DNA from: an uncultured Christensenellaceae bacterium | GTDB lineage: Bacteria > Bacillota > Clostridia > Christensenellales > Borkfalkiaceae | DNA length: 64,000 nucleotides | Direction: 5' to 3' | Assembly: GCA_910588685.1 (NCBI GenBank) | Contig: CAJUPX010000008.1 | Location: forward strand, 1 to 64,000 | Translations under genes and position numbers: made by a program | Part shown: one piece after another, positions 1 to 8,448 of the stretch | How the letters are laid out: every line of letters begins with the position of its first letter | How positions within the stretch are numbered: the first letter of the stretch is position 1 | Notes under the pieces: model-generated | What the model saw: the letters and a program-made list of their open reading frames with translations, nothing else | Database searches by the model: none | Told to the model about the DNA's origin: nothing

Positions 1-39
1 CCGCATATTGGAGCGGGCTATAAGAAATAACTTTTTCAT
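1..39 (-). CDS. FtsX-type ABC permease, N-terminus only (cut by window edge)
   Basis: Only the first 13 codons are present, read leftward from an ATG one base after the stop of the upstream ATPase gene. They encode a basic, hydrophobic start (MKKLFLIARSNMR), as is usual for FtsX/MacB-type permeases. The tight spacing after an LolD/MacB-like ATPase and the RR-HK-ATPase-permease order support the call. Everything else lies outside the window, so membrane topology and substrate cannot be judged. Confidence 0.6.
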   Translation of the reverse strand, partial: MKKLFLIARSNMR

Positions 40-40
40 T

Positions 41-802
41 TTACCACCCCATATCAGTCAAAAAGGAGGTAATTTTTTCGTGTCGTACCTTGTCGCCGTG
101 CTCATATTTTTCTAAATTGCATTCGCCGAGAATAACACCGTCTTTCAAATAGAGAATACGGTTGCCCCGGCGTGCGGAACGCATATCGTGCGTAACCATT
201 ACAACGCTTTGACCTTGTTCGTTGAATTTTGTGAGCGTGTCTAAAACGTCGAGTCCCGTCTTTGAATTGAGCGCACCCGTAGGCTCGTCGGCAAACAGTA
301 TTTCGGGGCTGTTGATAAGCGCACGTACGATACCGACTCTTTGCGCTTCGCCGCCCGATATTTGCGTAGGGAATTTCTTTTGCGTTTCTTCGGATATATC
401 AACCGCCGCAAACAATTCTTTGGCGCGTGATACGACAGCCTTTTTATCCTTGTTTACAAGCAGTCCTGCGGAAAGCACGTTGTCCATTACGGACATTCCG
501 TCAATAAGATAAATTTGCTGAAACACAAATCCGCAGTGATCGCGGCGGAATATCGCAAGACCGTCCTGCGACAAATCGGAAATGACTTTATCACCGAAAG
601 TGATAGTACCCAAGCTGGGCGTATCCATTCCCGAAAGGGCGTATAATAGGGTGGATTTACCTGCGCCGCTTGCGCCCATAATTACGGTAAAATCGCCTTG
701 ATAAAGTTCCAAATCAATGTTTTTAAGAACGTGCTGCTGCTGACCGCCGTTAGAGAAAGTCTTGCATAGTTTTTCGGTTTTCAATAAAATTTGCTGTTGC
801 AT
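41..802 (-). CDS. ABC transporter ATP-binding protein, LolD/MacB/BceA-like
   Basis: This 253-residue nucleotide-binding subunit should power an FtsX-type membrane complex. Visible motifs are a Walker A (GASGAGKST, residues 43-51), an SGGEAQR signature near residue 149 and a Walker B with LFADEPTGAL. The FADEPTGAL wording is typical of the LolD/MacB/BceA subfamily, which exports or detaches lipids and peptides rather than importing nutrients. A strong AAGGAGG ribosome site sits just upstream of the ATG. It follows a two-component pair on the same strand and directly precedes the permease, the usual arrangement of antimicrobial-peptide sensing and detoxification modules. The substrate is not evident. 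Confidence 0.9.
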   Translation of the reverse strand: MQQQILLKTEKLCKTFSNGGQQQHVLKNIDLELYQGDFTVIMGASGAGKSTLLYALSGMDTPSLGTITFGDKVISDLSQDGLAIFRRDHCGFVFQQIYLIDGMSVMDNVLSAGLLVNKDKKAVVSRAKELFAAVDISEETQKKFPTQISGGEAQRVGIVRALINSPEILFADEPTGALNSKTGLDVLDTLTKFNEQGQSVVMVTHDMRSARRGNRILYLKDGVILGECNLEKYEHGDKVRHEKITSFLTDMGW

Positions 803-879
803 ATAAAAAACCTCCTTTTTACACGTTCATTTTAACCTTTGAAATTATTAACGGTCTTTAATAAAATCTTAAAAATTTC

Positions 880-2145
880 TTAAATATTTCCGTTGAGCGA
901 AATTATTACGGTAACTTTTAGTCCGCGGCTGCCGTTTTCTATATTCAGTCCGCCGTGCATTTCGCTCATAAAATAGTCGGAGATGTAAAGTCCCAGTCCC
1001 GCGCCCTCGGTGTTTACTGAATTACTGCCGCGTTTGAATTTTTCTTTCAGTACGGGCAATTCTTCCGCCGGAACTCCGCCGCCGTAATCCTCTGTAATTA
1101 TGTGAAGTGAGTCGTTTCTTTTCAGAACGGAAACGCTTATATGCGTATTTGCATACTTGTACGAGTTTGCAAATATATTGTCAAACACCTGCTGCAAACG
1201 TAAAGTATCGGCGTAAACCAGACATTCTGGTATGTCGGGAATATCGGCACGGTTGAGATAGTCGGCGTTTTTGAGAAGGGTTTTAATTTTGCCGCTTTCC
1301 ACGGTAGAGGGCGTAACGGTGAGCTGCTGCAATTCTTCGAGCGTTGCGGTAAACAGGTTTGTGACAAGAGTGTTTATCTGGTCGGCTTTGCCAATTATCT
1401 GTTCGTAATTTGCACTGTCTTTTACGTTTACCGAAACGGCGAGTCCGACCTCGGAAACGGCTTTAATGCTTGCGACGGGCGTTTTTATATCGTGGGAGAG
1501 CTTTGCAACAAGTTCCTTTTTGTCAGCGTTCGCCTTTGCTTCGGCAAGGCGCGCTTTTTTGAGCTCCGAGCGCATAATGTCAAAGCTTTCTGTAAACGCG
1601 CCGAAGATATTTTGCCTGTCCATTTCCAGAGGAATATCGAGGTTGCCGCCCGCAACCCGCCCGGCAAAGTATCTGAGTTTGTTAAACGGCTTTATTATGT
1701 TCATATGCATATATGCGGCGTAGATAATGCATACCGCGCCCTCAACCGTTATAAATACCGACAGTATTATTACCGTTGACAGCTTGCTCTGCCGGAGCTT
1801 GTCCGCGCCGTCGTTGTATATAATTAGTTTACCGACGGTCTTCCCGTCTTCTGTTAAATCGAGTATAACGTCGCGGTTTATCACGGCGTTGTTTATGCTT
1901 TCGTTCAGTCCCGCACGCGTTGCAAAAAGCACGTTGCCGGAGCTGTCGAGCACAACGTAGTCGAGCGGAGTTGCGTTGACGTGCGACTGCAAATTATCAA
2001 GGTCGCGGGTTACGGACTGCACCGCCTCGTTAACTTCAACGGCGTTTAGCGAAAATTCGGGAGTATGTGCCGCAAAAATTATAAGCGCGGCAATTTCGGC
2101 GATTAAAATTGACAGCGCTGCGGCGTAAAAATACCGTTTTTTCAT
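880..2145 (-). CDS. Sensor histidine kinase, membrane bound
   Basis: This kinase of 421 residues has a first membrane helix at about 7-26, an extracytoplasmic sensor region, a second helix at about 124-145 and a HAMP-like linker. The H box SHDIKTP carries the phosphorylated His near residue 218, and the ATPase domain has an N box (DNIFANSYKYAN) and a glycine-rich lid ending GAGLGLYISDYF. I start it at 2145 because that ATG overlaps the upstream regulator's stop as ATGA and has a GGAGG site 6 bases away. A longer frame begins at 2181 without such a site. It should phosphorylate the adjacent response regulator and control the downstream ABC module. The stimulus is unknown. Confidence 0.9.
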   Translation of the reverse strand: MKKRYFYAAALSILIAEIAALIIFAAHTPEFSLNAVEVNEAVQSVTRDLDNLQSHVNATPLDYVVLDSSGNVLFATRAGLNESINNAVINRDVILDLTEDGKTVGKLIIYNDGADKLRQSKLSTVIILSVFITVEGAVCIIYAAYMHMNIIKPFNKLRYFAGRVAGGNLDIPLEMDRQNIFGAFTESFDIMRSELKKARLAEAKANADKKELVAKLSHDIKTPVASIKAVSEVGLAVSVNVKDSANYEQIIGKADQINTLVTNLFTATLEELQQLTVTPSTVESGKIKTLLKNADYLNRADIPDIPECLVYADTLRLQQVFDNIFANSYKYANTHISVSVLKRNDSLHIITEDYGGGVPAEELPVLKEKFKRGSNSVNTEGAGLGLYISDYFMSEMHGGLNIENGSRGLKVTVIISLNGNI

Positions 2146-2822
2146 TGTTTGCCTCCAATAAATTTGTATCCGTCGCCCCATACGGTAATTATATACCGCG
2201 GCTCGTTGGGGTTTTGTTCAATTGCCTCGCGCAGCCTTCTTATATGCACGTTTAACGTGCCGTCGCCCGTAAATTTGTCCGCCCAGACTTTTTCAAACAG
2301 CTCTTTTTTTGAAATTACTTTGTTTTCGTTTTCTATGAGGTAAGTCAAAAGTCTGTACTCGAGCGCGGTCAGTTTAATCGCACCGCCGTTGACGGTAACG
2401 GTTTTCGATTTTAAATCGACTGCAAGATATCCGTCGTTAAAACCCGCGTCCGCAGACTGTCCGTATCTTTTTAACACGGCTTTGACCTTTGCGAGCAGCA
2501 CGCCGAGTGAATACGGCTTTTGAATATAGTCGTCGCCGCCTATATTCAAAGCTATAATTTTGTCGTCGTCGCTCGTCCGCGCCGATATGAACAGAATGGG
2601 TATATCCGTTGTTTTTCTCAGCTCTTTGCAAAGGGAGAAGCCGTCGCCGTTTTCCATATTGATGTCTAGCAGAATAAGCTCGGCGGAATTTTGTGCTAAG
2701 AATGCGCGGCAGTCTTCCGCGCAGTAAACCGCCGCGGCGGTTACGCCGAACAGGTTAAAGTATTCCGCGGTGCTGTCGGCGAGCATTTTTTCGTCGTCTA
2801 TTACAAGGCAATTGTATTTCAT
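2142..2822 (-). CDS. OmpR/PhoB-family response regulator
   Basis: The 226-residue protein has an N-terminal receiver domain with acidic residues DD at 9-10, phosphoacceptor Asp53 (LLDINM) and the conserved Lys102 (QKPYS). The C-terminal half is a winged-helix DNA-binding domain with the usual ELFEKVW and VHIRRLREAIE stretches. It is the first gene of the leftward operon, with a TATAAT -10 box and a CGGAGGT ribosome site upstream, and overlaps the kinase gene by 4 bases. By family it binds promoter DNA once phosphorylated, most likely its own operon including the ABC exporter. Confidence 0.93.
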   Translation of the reverse strand: MKYNCLVIDDEKMLADSTAEYFNLFGVTAAAVYCAEDCRAFLAQNSAELILLDINMENGDGFSLCKELRKTTDIPILFISARTSDDDKIIALNIGGDDYIQKPYSLGVLLAKVKAVLKRYGQSADAGFNDGYLAVDLKSKTVTVNGGAIKLTALEYRLLTYLIENENKVISKKELFEKVWADKFTGDGTLNVHIRRLREAIEQNPNEPRYIITVWGDGYKFIGGKQ

Positions 2823-2838
2823 ACGTACCTCCGGGTAT

Positions 2839-2844
2839 ATTATA
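2839..2844 (-). promoter_or_regulatory. -10 box of the RR-HK-ABC operon
   Basis: The minus strand reads TATAAT here, about 17 bases upstream of the regulator's ATG, with CGGAGGT between. No good -35 hexamer is visible at the usual distance, which fits a promoter needing an activator such as the response regulator it serves. Confidence 0.5.
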
Positions 2845-2902
2845 GCATTTTTTGCGTAAAAGTCTTTAATTATTTCTTAAATTTTGCAATAATACAAAAA
2901 CC

Positions 2903-2931
2903 TTGCATTTAACGGCGTTTTACAATATAAT
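2903..2931 (+). promoter_or_regulatory. Sigma-A-type promoter of the DUF1893 gene
   Basis: TTGCAT (2903-2908), a 17-base spacer and TATAAT (2926-2931). Transcription should begin near 2938. This rules out the longer reading frame that opens at 2903 and supports translation from the ATG at 2951. Confidence 0.75.
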
Positions 2932-2950
2932 AAAACAAAAAAGGTGTTGT

Positions 2951-3379
2951 ATGGGTGATTTGGAAAAGGCGGTAAATTTGTTGAAAGAGGGCTGCTATAC
3001 CTGCGTGCTCGTTAAGGGCAGGGAGGTTTTTTACAGCGTTGATAAAGGTATAAAGCCGCTTACGGAGTTTATAGAAAGCGGTAAAAGCTTTAAAGGGTTT
3101 TGCGCGGCAGACAAAATAGCGGGCAGAGCGGCTGCGTTTTTATATGCGGTTATGGGTGTTTCCGAGGTGTATGCCGAGGTGCTTTCCGAGGGGGCCGCGG
3201 ACGTGCTCAAAGCCCATAATATTAAATACGGCTTTGAAGTAATGACGAAAAATATAATAAACCGCAGAGGCGACGGGCTCTGCCCTATGGAGAGCGCGGT
3301 GCAAAATATTAATGATAAATACGCGGCTTATAACGCTGTAAAGGAGAAAATGGCTAAGTTAAGGGCGGAAAATTCATAG
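2951..3379 (+). CDS. DUF1893 family protein
   Basis: This 142-residue cytosolic protein has the hallmarks of DUF1893, a cytidine-deaminase-like fold of unknown reaction. It starts with a helix followed by CVLVKGREVFYS, then GIKPLTEFIESGKSFKGFCAADKIAGRAAA, a YAEVLSEGA stretch and the conserved INRRGDGLCPMESAV motif. The start at 2951 follows the promoter TATAAT by about 20 bases and an AAAGGTG ribosome site. It stands alone between divergent two-component genes and the next signalling cluster. The Cys of CPME is probably functional by analogy with deaminases, but no substrate is known. Confidence 0.85.
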   Translation: MGDLEKAVNLLKEGCYTCVLVKGREVFYSVDKGIKPLTEFIESGKSFKGFCAADKIAGRAAAFLYAVMGVSEVYAEVLSEGAADVLKAHNIKYGFEVMTKNIINRRGDGLCPMESAVQNINDKYAAYNAVKEKMAKLRAENS

Positions 3380-3450
3380 TTGTTAATTAATTGACAGTTA
3401 AAGTTGATAGTGATAAAATAAATCCGGTATTGATGCGGCGGGAGTTTGGA

Positions 3451-3894
3451 ATGGGTACAGATAATCTGGTTGAACGCATATGGCATTGCATTAACCGTCA
3501 ATCCTCCGACGGGGACGACGGCAGTATGAAGCTGTCGGAAATTTCAGATGAGTTCAAGAACTTTATAGATGAAATCCCCGGCGGGTTTTTGGTATACCGT
3601 GCCGACGAAAGCGAGGAAATCGTTTACGCAAACAGGGCGCTTATTCGTATTTTCGGCTGCAATAATATGCAGGAATTTTTAAAATACACGGGTAATTCTT
3701 TTAAAGGCATAGTGCACCCCGAGGACCTTGGAGAGGTAGAGGCGAGTATACGGTACCAGATAGAACACAGCGCCGACCAGATTGACAGCGTGGAATACCG
3801 TATTATAGACGTTAACGGCAACGTGCACCGTATCGACGATTACGGACGGCTTATACGCAGCGAAGTTTTAGGCGATATTTTTATGTGTTCCTGA
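3451..3894 (+). pseudogene. PAS sensor part of a hybrid histidine kinase (5' half, frameshifted)
   Basis: The frame encodes a PAS domain with typical text (IPGGFLVYRADESEEIVYANRALIRIFGC and the later VEYRIIDVNGNVHRIDDYGRLI) and stops right after VLGDIF. The next reading frame resumes with FLTDVTEKTERLRNERD, the normal continuation of this PAS/kinase family. Adding one T to the run of five at 3878-3882 gives GDIFYVFLTDVTEK and fuses the two halves. The preferred start is the ATG at 3451, which has a GGGAG site upstream; the open frame extends to a TTG at 3391. The break may be a sequencing error, a true mutation or slippage at the T run. Confidence 0.75.
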
Positions 3895-5633
3895 CCGACG
3901 TAACCGAAAAAACCGAGCGGCTGCGCAACGAAAGGGATATGCTTATAAACCTCAGCAGGGAAAAAGAGGAGCGTCTAAAAAAAATAATAAAGAAATTCGG
4001 CGACGAACGCCGGACTATAAACCAGGAGCACTTGCGCAGGCTTGAAGTAATAGAAGGGCTTAGCGTAAACTACGACTCGATATTGTACGTAGACCTCGAC
4101 AACGACAGGGTGTTGCCTTACCGTTTAAGCATACGTACGGCAAAGCAGTTTGAGGACAAGCTGTGCCCTAAGCGGTATTCGGCGTTTATAGAGGACTACG
4201 TAGCGACCTGGGTTTATTCCGATGATTACACCCTCGTTGCCTCGATAACGCGCCCCGAGTATATAAAAGAAAAGCTTGCGGAAAGCAAAACGTATTATAC
4301 AAACTACAGGTGCGTGGTAAACGGTAAAATTTCCTTTTTACAGCTGAGAATAGTCAACGTAGGCGGTTCGGACGACGTTACGCAGATTGTAATGGGTTTC
4401 AGAAACGTGGACGAGGAGTTGCAGCGCGAAATGCAGCATATGCAGCTTTTGGAGCGCGCTCTTAAAAACGCCAAGCAGGCGGAGATAGCCAGAAATGTGT
4501 TTCTTTCGAATATGTCGCACGATATGCGCACTCCGCTAAACGCTATATTCGGGTATACTTCCATTGCTAAAAGCTGTATAAACAATCCGTCTGAGGTTGG
4601 CGGGTATCTCCAAAAAATCGAGGGCGCGTGCAAAGATATTCTCGGGCTTGTGGAAAACGTGCTCGAAATGTCGGAACGGCAGTCTACCGATAATATTCTG
4701 AACGAAACGGAGTGCAATATATGCGACCTTGTGGACGAGGTGCAGTATGCGTTTTTAAATCAGACCGAGCAAAAGCGCATAAAGTTTGTGAAAAACACCG
4801 TTAAGGTGGAGCACAGCGAGGTTTATGCCGACTGTGAAAAACTCAAACAGGTTTTGATGAAGCTGGTTGCCAACGCCGTTAAGTATACGGGTTTGGGAGG
4901 CAAGGTAGAGCTTAACGTGTTTGAAAAAGAGGTCATCTCCAACGGATATTCCCAGTATATTTTTGAAATCAGGGATACGGGCGTAGGCATAGACAAACAG
5001 TTTATAGACCGCCTTTTCGAGCCGTTCGAGCGTGAGAAAAACACTACGTTCAGCGGTATATACGGTATGGGGCTGGGGCTGACCATCGCCAAAAATACTC
5101 TGGATATGATGGACGGGGAAATTTCGGTTGAAAGCGAAGCGGGCAGCGGCAGCGTGTTCACCGTTTCAGTAAAGCTGCACAGGCAGGGGCACCCGCTAAA
5201 CAGTACGATTGACACAATTGCTATTATGAAAGAGCTGCAATCGAGTAAAATTCTGCTTGTGGACGACAACGATATCAACCTCGAAATAGAGGCCGAAATG
5301 CTCGAAGGGGTAGGTTTTACGGTGGAAACCGCCCGGAACGGTAAAATTGCCGTAGATAAAATACGCGGGGCAAAGCGCGGCGAATACGCGGTTGTTCTGA
5401 TGGATATTCAGATGCCGGTAATGGACGGCAGACAGGCGACCGAGGAAATAAGAAAATTAGAGGACAAGGCGCTGTCGCGCATTCCCGTAATCGCGCTTTC
5501 GGCAAACGCGTTTGAAAGCGACAGGAGGATTTCTATGGAGCGCGGAATGAACGCGCACCTCACTAAACCCATAGATATGCCGGTTTTAATCGAAACGATG
5601 GCTAAGTGCGTAAGCGCGTTAAAACACGGCTAA
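3885..5633 (+). CDS. Hybrid sensor histidine kinase: second PAS, HisKA, HATPase, REC (3' part of the split gene)
   Basis: This 582-residue frame starts at a GTG overlapping the end of the PAS half. It contains a coiled linker, a second PAS-like region at about 60-180, a HisKA box SHDMRTPLNAIFGY (His212), an ATPase domain (Asn330, DTGVGID, GMGLGLTIAK) and a C-terminal receiver with DD at 460-461, phosphoacceptor Asp507 (MDIQMPVMDG) and a Lys before PID. It has no membrane helix, so it senses a cytoplasmic signal. With Asp507 and the HPt protein encoded at 7845 it can form a His-Asp-His-Asp relay towards the c-di-GMP enzyme next door. Read as one gene with the upstream half, the protein would be about 730 residues. 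Confidence 0.88.
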   Translation: MFLTDVTEKTERLRNERDMLINLSREKEERLKKIIKKFGDERRTINQEHLRRLEVIEGLSVNYDSILYVDLDNDRVLPYRLSIRTAKQFEDKLCPKRYSAFIEDYVATWVYSDDYTLVASITRPEYIKEKLAESKTYYTNYRCVVNGKISFLQLRIVNVGGSDDVTQIVMGFRNVDEELQREMQHMQLLERALKNAKQAEIARNVFLSNMSHDMRTPLNAIFGYTSIAKSCINNPSEVGGYLQKIEGACKDILGLVENVLEMSERQSTDNILNETECNICDLVDEVQYAFLNQTEQKRIKFVKNTVKVEHSEVYADCEKLKQVLMKLVANAVKYTGLGGKVELNVFEKEVISNGYSQYIFEIRDTGVGIDKQFIDRLFEPFEREKNTTFSGIYGMGLGLTIAKNTLDMMDGEISVESEAGSGSVFTVSVKLHRQGHPLNSTIDTIAIMKELQSSKILLVDDNDINLEIEAEMLEGVGFTVETARNGKIAVDKIRGAKRGEYAVVLMDIQMPVMDGRQATEEIRKLEDKALSRIPVIALSANAFESDRRISMERGMNAHLTKPIDMPVLIETMAKCVSALKHG

Positions 5634-5683
5634 GCGGGCGTTTCCGCAATAAATTTATAAAACGGTAAATAAATGCCTATATA

Positions 5684-5712
5684 TTGCAAAAACGCTATTT
5701 TTATGATATAAT
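5684..5712 (+). promoter_or_regulatory. Promoter of the c-di-GMP enzyme gene
   Basis: TTGCAA (5684-5689), 17 bases, TATAAT (5707-5712), followed about 40 bases later by a CGGAG site and the ATG at 5755. The c-di-GMP gene can therefore be expressed independently of the kinase. Confidence 0.75.
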
Positions 5713-5754
5713 ATATGAAATTTGCGGTTATAAACGCCGTAAACGGAGTAAATA

Positions 5755-7803
5755 ATGAAACAAGACAAAAAAACTATACTTATAGTTGACGATTCGGAAT
5801 TAAACAGGGCGCTGCTTGCCGATATGCTTGCCGACAGCTTTGATATAGTTGAAGCTGAAAACGGAGTTGAGGCTATGGGCATATTGCACGACCGCGAGCT
5901 TGAAATTTCGTTGATGCTGCTGGATATAGTAATGCCCGAAATGGACGGCTTCGAGGTGCTCGCGGCTATGAACAATCTCGGGTACATAAAGACCATTCCC
6001 GTAATTATAATTTCCGCCGAAGTGGGCGGAGTTTACATAGACAGAGCGTACGATCTCGGCGCGATAGACTATATCAGCCGGCCTTTTGACGAACGTACGG
6101 TAAAGCACCGCGTTACAAGCAACTTTATGCTTACGTTAAAGCATAAGGAAATGTCGGAAATGCTGTCCTCCCAGATTTATGAAAAGGAAAAGGACAACAG
6201 GCTGATGATAGAAATTCTGTCGCACATCGTAGAGTTCAGAAACGGCGAGAGCGGACTGCACGTTCTGCACGTTCACGCAATAACCGAAATGCTGCTCAAC
6301 GAGCTTATGAAGCAGACGGATAAATACCGTCTGTCGAACAAGGATTTAAGGCTTATTGCAAACGCGTCCGCGCTTCACGACATAGGCAAGATAACTATAC
6401 CTTCGGAAATTCTGAATAAGCCCGGCAGGTTTACCAGAGAAGAGTTCGAGGTTATGAAAACGCACACCACCGAGGGTGCGAAAATGCTTGACGACATACC
6501 TTTCCGTCAGAACGAGCTGCTCATAAAATACAGCTACGAAATTTGCCGCTGGCACCACGAGCGTTACGACGGCAGGGGTTATCCCGACGGGCTTAAAGGT
6601 GACGCTATTCCTATTTCTGCGCAGGTTGTGTCTATGGCGGACGTTTACGACGCGCTCACCGCAAAACGCTGCTATAAAGACCCGTTCCCGCCCGAGGTGG
6701 CCGTGGATATGATACTCAACGGCGAGTGCGGCGAATTTAATCCCGTTTTGCTTGACTGCTTAAAAGCGATTGCCGAATCGCTTAAAGCCGAGCTCGAACT
6801 GCTGTCTATCGGCAACGTCACCGACAACGGTATAGACAGCACCGTAAAAGAAATACTTATGAGCGACGCGCCCGAAGTTACCAACCGAAGCTTAAAGCTT
6901 CTCGAGCGCGAGAGAATGCGCTATAAATTCCTTTCGGATATTTCAAGCGAAATAACGTTCGAGTACATTCCCGTGCCCGAAATGATTAAGCTTCCCGATT
7001 GGATTTCGGAATCACTCGGCATTCCTTCCAAAATATTAAATCCGTCTGCTAATAAAGAGTGGTGCGCAATTTTTAAAAAAGAAGATTTTACGCAGTTTTT
7101 GGATAAGCTGAAGAACACCACGCCTGAAAATCCCGTTGTTGTTGATAAATATTTATTGACAATCGGCGGAGAGAAAAAGTGGAATAAAATTATAGCCAAA
7201 GTAATGTGGGGTGAAAGCGAAAAGCCCGAGTTTGAAGGCGCAATCGGCAAAATTATGGACATCAACGACGAAACGGTTGCGCTTGAAGATATGGAAGAAA
7301 AGGCGAATAAAGATTTTAAAACAGGTCTTTTCAATTTGCAGGCGGCTAAAAAAATCATTAATGACAGACTGTCCGAGAAAAAGGGCAAGCGCTATGCGCT
7401 CGCCGTATTCGACCTCGATAACTTTAAAAGGGCAAACGACGATTACGGACACCTTTTCGGCGACGAGGTTATAAACGAGGTCGCAAACAGAATTAAGAAA
7501 AATATCCGTAGCAACGATATAGGCGCGCGTATGGGCGGCGACGAATTTATATTGTTTATGGAATACAATCTGGGCGTAAAACGTCAGATAGAGCGTATTT
7601 TCAACAAGCTTACGGGCGATTATAAGGGCTTTTACATAGGCGTAAGTATGGGCGTTGCCTGCGCCGAGAGCGACAGCGATTACGATATGCTGTTTAAAAA
7701 AGCCGACACTGCAATGTACGCGGTAAAACGGAATAAAAAATGTTCGTACCGGTTATACGACGATTCGTTGAAAAGTCTTTTGAACTCGTCGGACGGCGAA
7801 TAA
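5755..7803 (+). CDS. REC/HD-GYP/GGDEF c-di-GMP turnover protein
   Basis: The 682-residue protein joins a receiver domain (1-125, phosphoacceptor Asp57), an HD-GYP phosphodiesterase domain (about 140-350; HD at 208-209, WHHER at 267-271, GYP at 275-277), a linker of about 150 residues and a GGDEF cyclase domain (about 515-680). GGDEF at 594-598 is intact, and RSND five residues upstream matches the inhibitory c-di-GMP-binding I-site. It could therefore both make and degrade c-di-GMP. The receiver is odd: the conserved Lys is replaced by Arg109 (YISRPFD), a change that in CheY allows phosphorylation but disrupts output. It lies between the hybrid kinase and an HPt gene, its likely phosphodonors. 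Confidence 0.93.
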   Translation: MKQDKKTILIVDDSELNRALLADMLADSFDIVEAENGVEAMGILHDRELEISLMLLDIVMPEMDGFEVLAAMNNLGYIKTIPVIIISAEVGGVYIDRAYDLGAIDYISRPFDERTVKHRVTSNFMLTLKHKEMSEMLSSQIYEKEKDNRLMIEILSHIVEFRNGESGLHVLHVHAITEMLLNELMKQTDKYRLSNKDLRLIANASALHDIGKITIPSEILNKPGRFTREEFEVMKTHTTEGAKMLDDIPFRQNELLIKYSYEICRWHHERYDGRGYPDGLKGDAIPISAQVVSMADVYDALTAKRCYKDPFPPEVAVDMILNGECGEFNPVLLDCLKAIAESLKAELELLSIGNVTDNGIDSTVKEILMSDAPEVTNRSLKLLERERMRYKFLSDISSEITFEYIPVPEMIKLPDWISESLGIPSKILNPSANKEWCAIFKKEDFTQFLDKLKNTTPENPVVVDKYLLTIGGEKKWNKIIAKVMWGESEKPEFEGAIGKIMDINDETVALEDMEEKANKDFKTGLFNLQAAKKIINDRLSEKKGKRYALAVFDLDNFKRANDDYGHLFGDEVINEVANRIKKNIRSNDIGARMGGDEFILFMEYNLGVKRQIERIFNKLTGDYKGFYIGVSMGVACAESDSDYDMLFKKADTAMYAVKRNKKCSYRLYDDSLKSLLNSSDGE

Positions 7804-7844
7804 ATATTTAAACGTAAAACGAAATTTTTGTTGGAGGAAAATTT

Positions 7845-8198
7845 ATGACCATTCAGGAATGTTACGACGTTATCGGCGGAAATTACGGCGATATAGTAAG
7901 CCGTTTAAGAACGGAAGAGCGCATAGCGAGATTTTTAATCAAGGTTGCCGACGACAAGAGTTTCGATTTGCTGAAAACCTCGCTTGAGGAGCGCAATATG
8001 GAAGAGGCGTTCCGCGCGGCGCATACATTAAAGGGCATTTGCCTTAATCTGTCTTTAACGCGCCTTTACGAGTCGGCGAGCAAGCTTACTGAAATATTGC
8101 GCGGCAGAAAGGATTACGGCGACGACATAACGCCGCTTTACGAAAAGGTTAAAGCCGATTATGAACTCGCGGTAGAAAACATCAATAAACTGCGTTAA
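7845..8198 (+). CDS. HPt domain phosphotransfer protein
   Basis: This 117-residue all-helical protein carries the HPt signature AHTLKGICLNL with the phosphorylatable His60. Stand-alone HPt proteins pass phosphate from the receiver of a hybrid kinase to the receiver of a second regulator. Here both partners are the two genes immediately upstream. A TTGGAGG ribosome site precedes the ATG, and it sits 41 bases after the c-di-GMP gene, so co-transcription is likely. Confidence 0.9.
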   Translation: MTIQECYDVIGGNYGDIVSRLRTEERIARFLIKVADDKSFDLLKTSLEERNMEEAFRAAHTLKGICLNLSLTRLYESASKLTEILRGRKDYGDDITPLYEKVKADYELAVENINKLR

Positions 8199-8213
8199 AC
8201 GGAGAGTTATAAA

Positions 8214-8438
8214 ATGTTCAGGAAATTAGCTTTGAAAAAAGCCATTAAAGACAGCGAAAAAGAGATAGAGAGTCTTGAAAAAAAACGTATGCGTTCACAG
8301 TCCGCGCTGATGGAAACAATGGTGACGGGAGAAAAGCCGAGCAAGCAGGACGAGGAGTATTTTAAGCTGTACACCTCGCTCATAGAGATGGAAAGAAAAA
8401 ATCTCGCAAGGCTGCATAGCGAGCTCAATTCGCTGTAA
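8214..8438 (+). CDS. Small coiled-coil protein, unknown
   Basis: A 74-residue, highly charged protein predicted to be two long helices (residues about 5-34 and 43-74) with a short break around GEKPSKQ. It has no signal peptide or recognised domain. A CGGAGAG site precedes the ATG and it lies 15 bases after the HPt gene, so it belongs to the same transcript. It may be a structural or adaptor protein of the signalling cluster, but this is a guess from position only. Confidence 0.65.
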   Translation: MFRKLALKKAIKDSEKEIESLEKKRMRSQSALMETMVTGEKPSKQDEEYFKLYTSLIEMERKNLARLHSELNSL

Positions 8439-8448
8439 CCGGGTAGTT

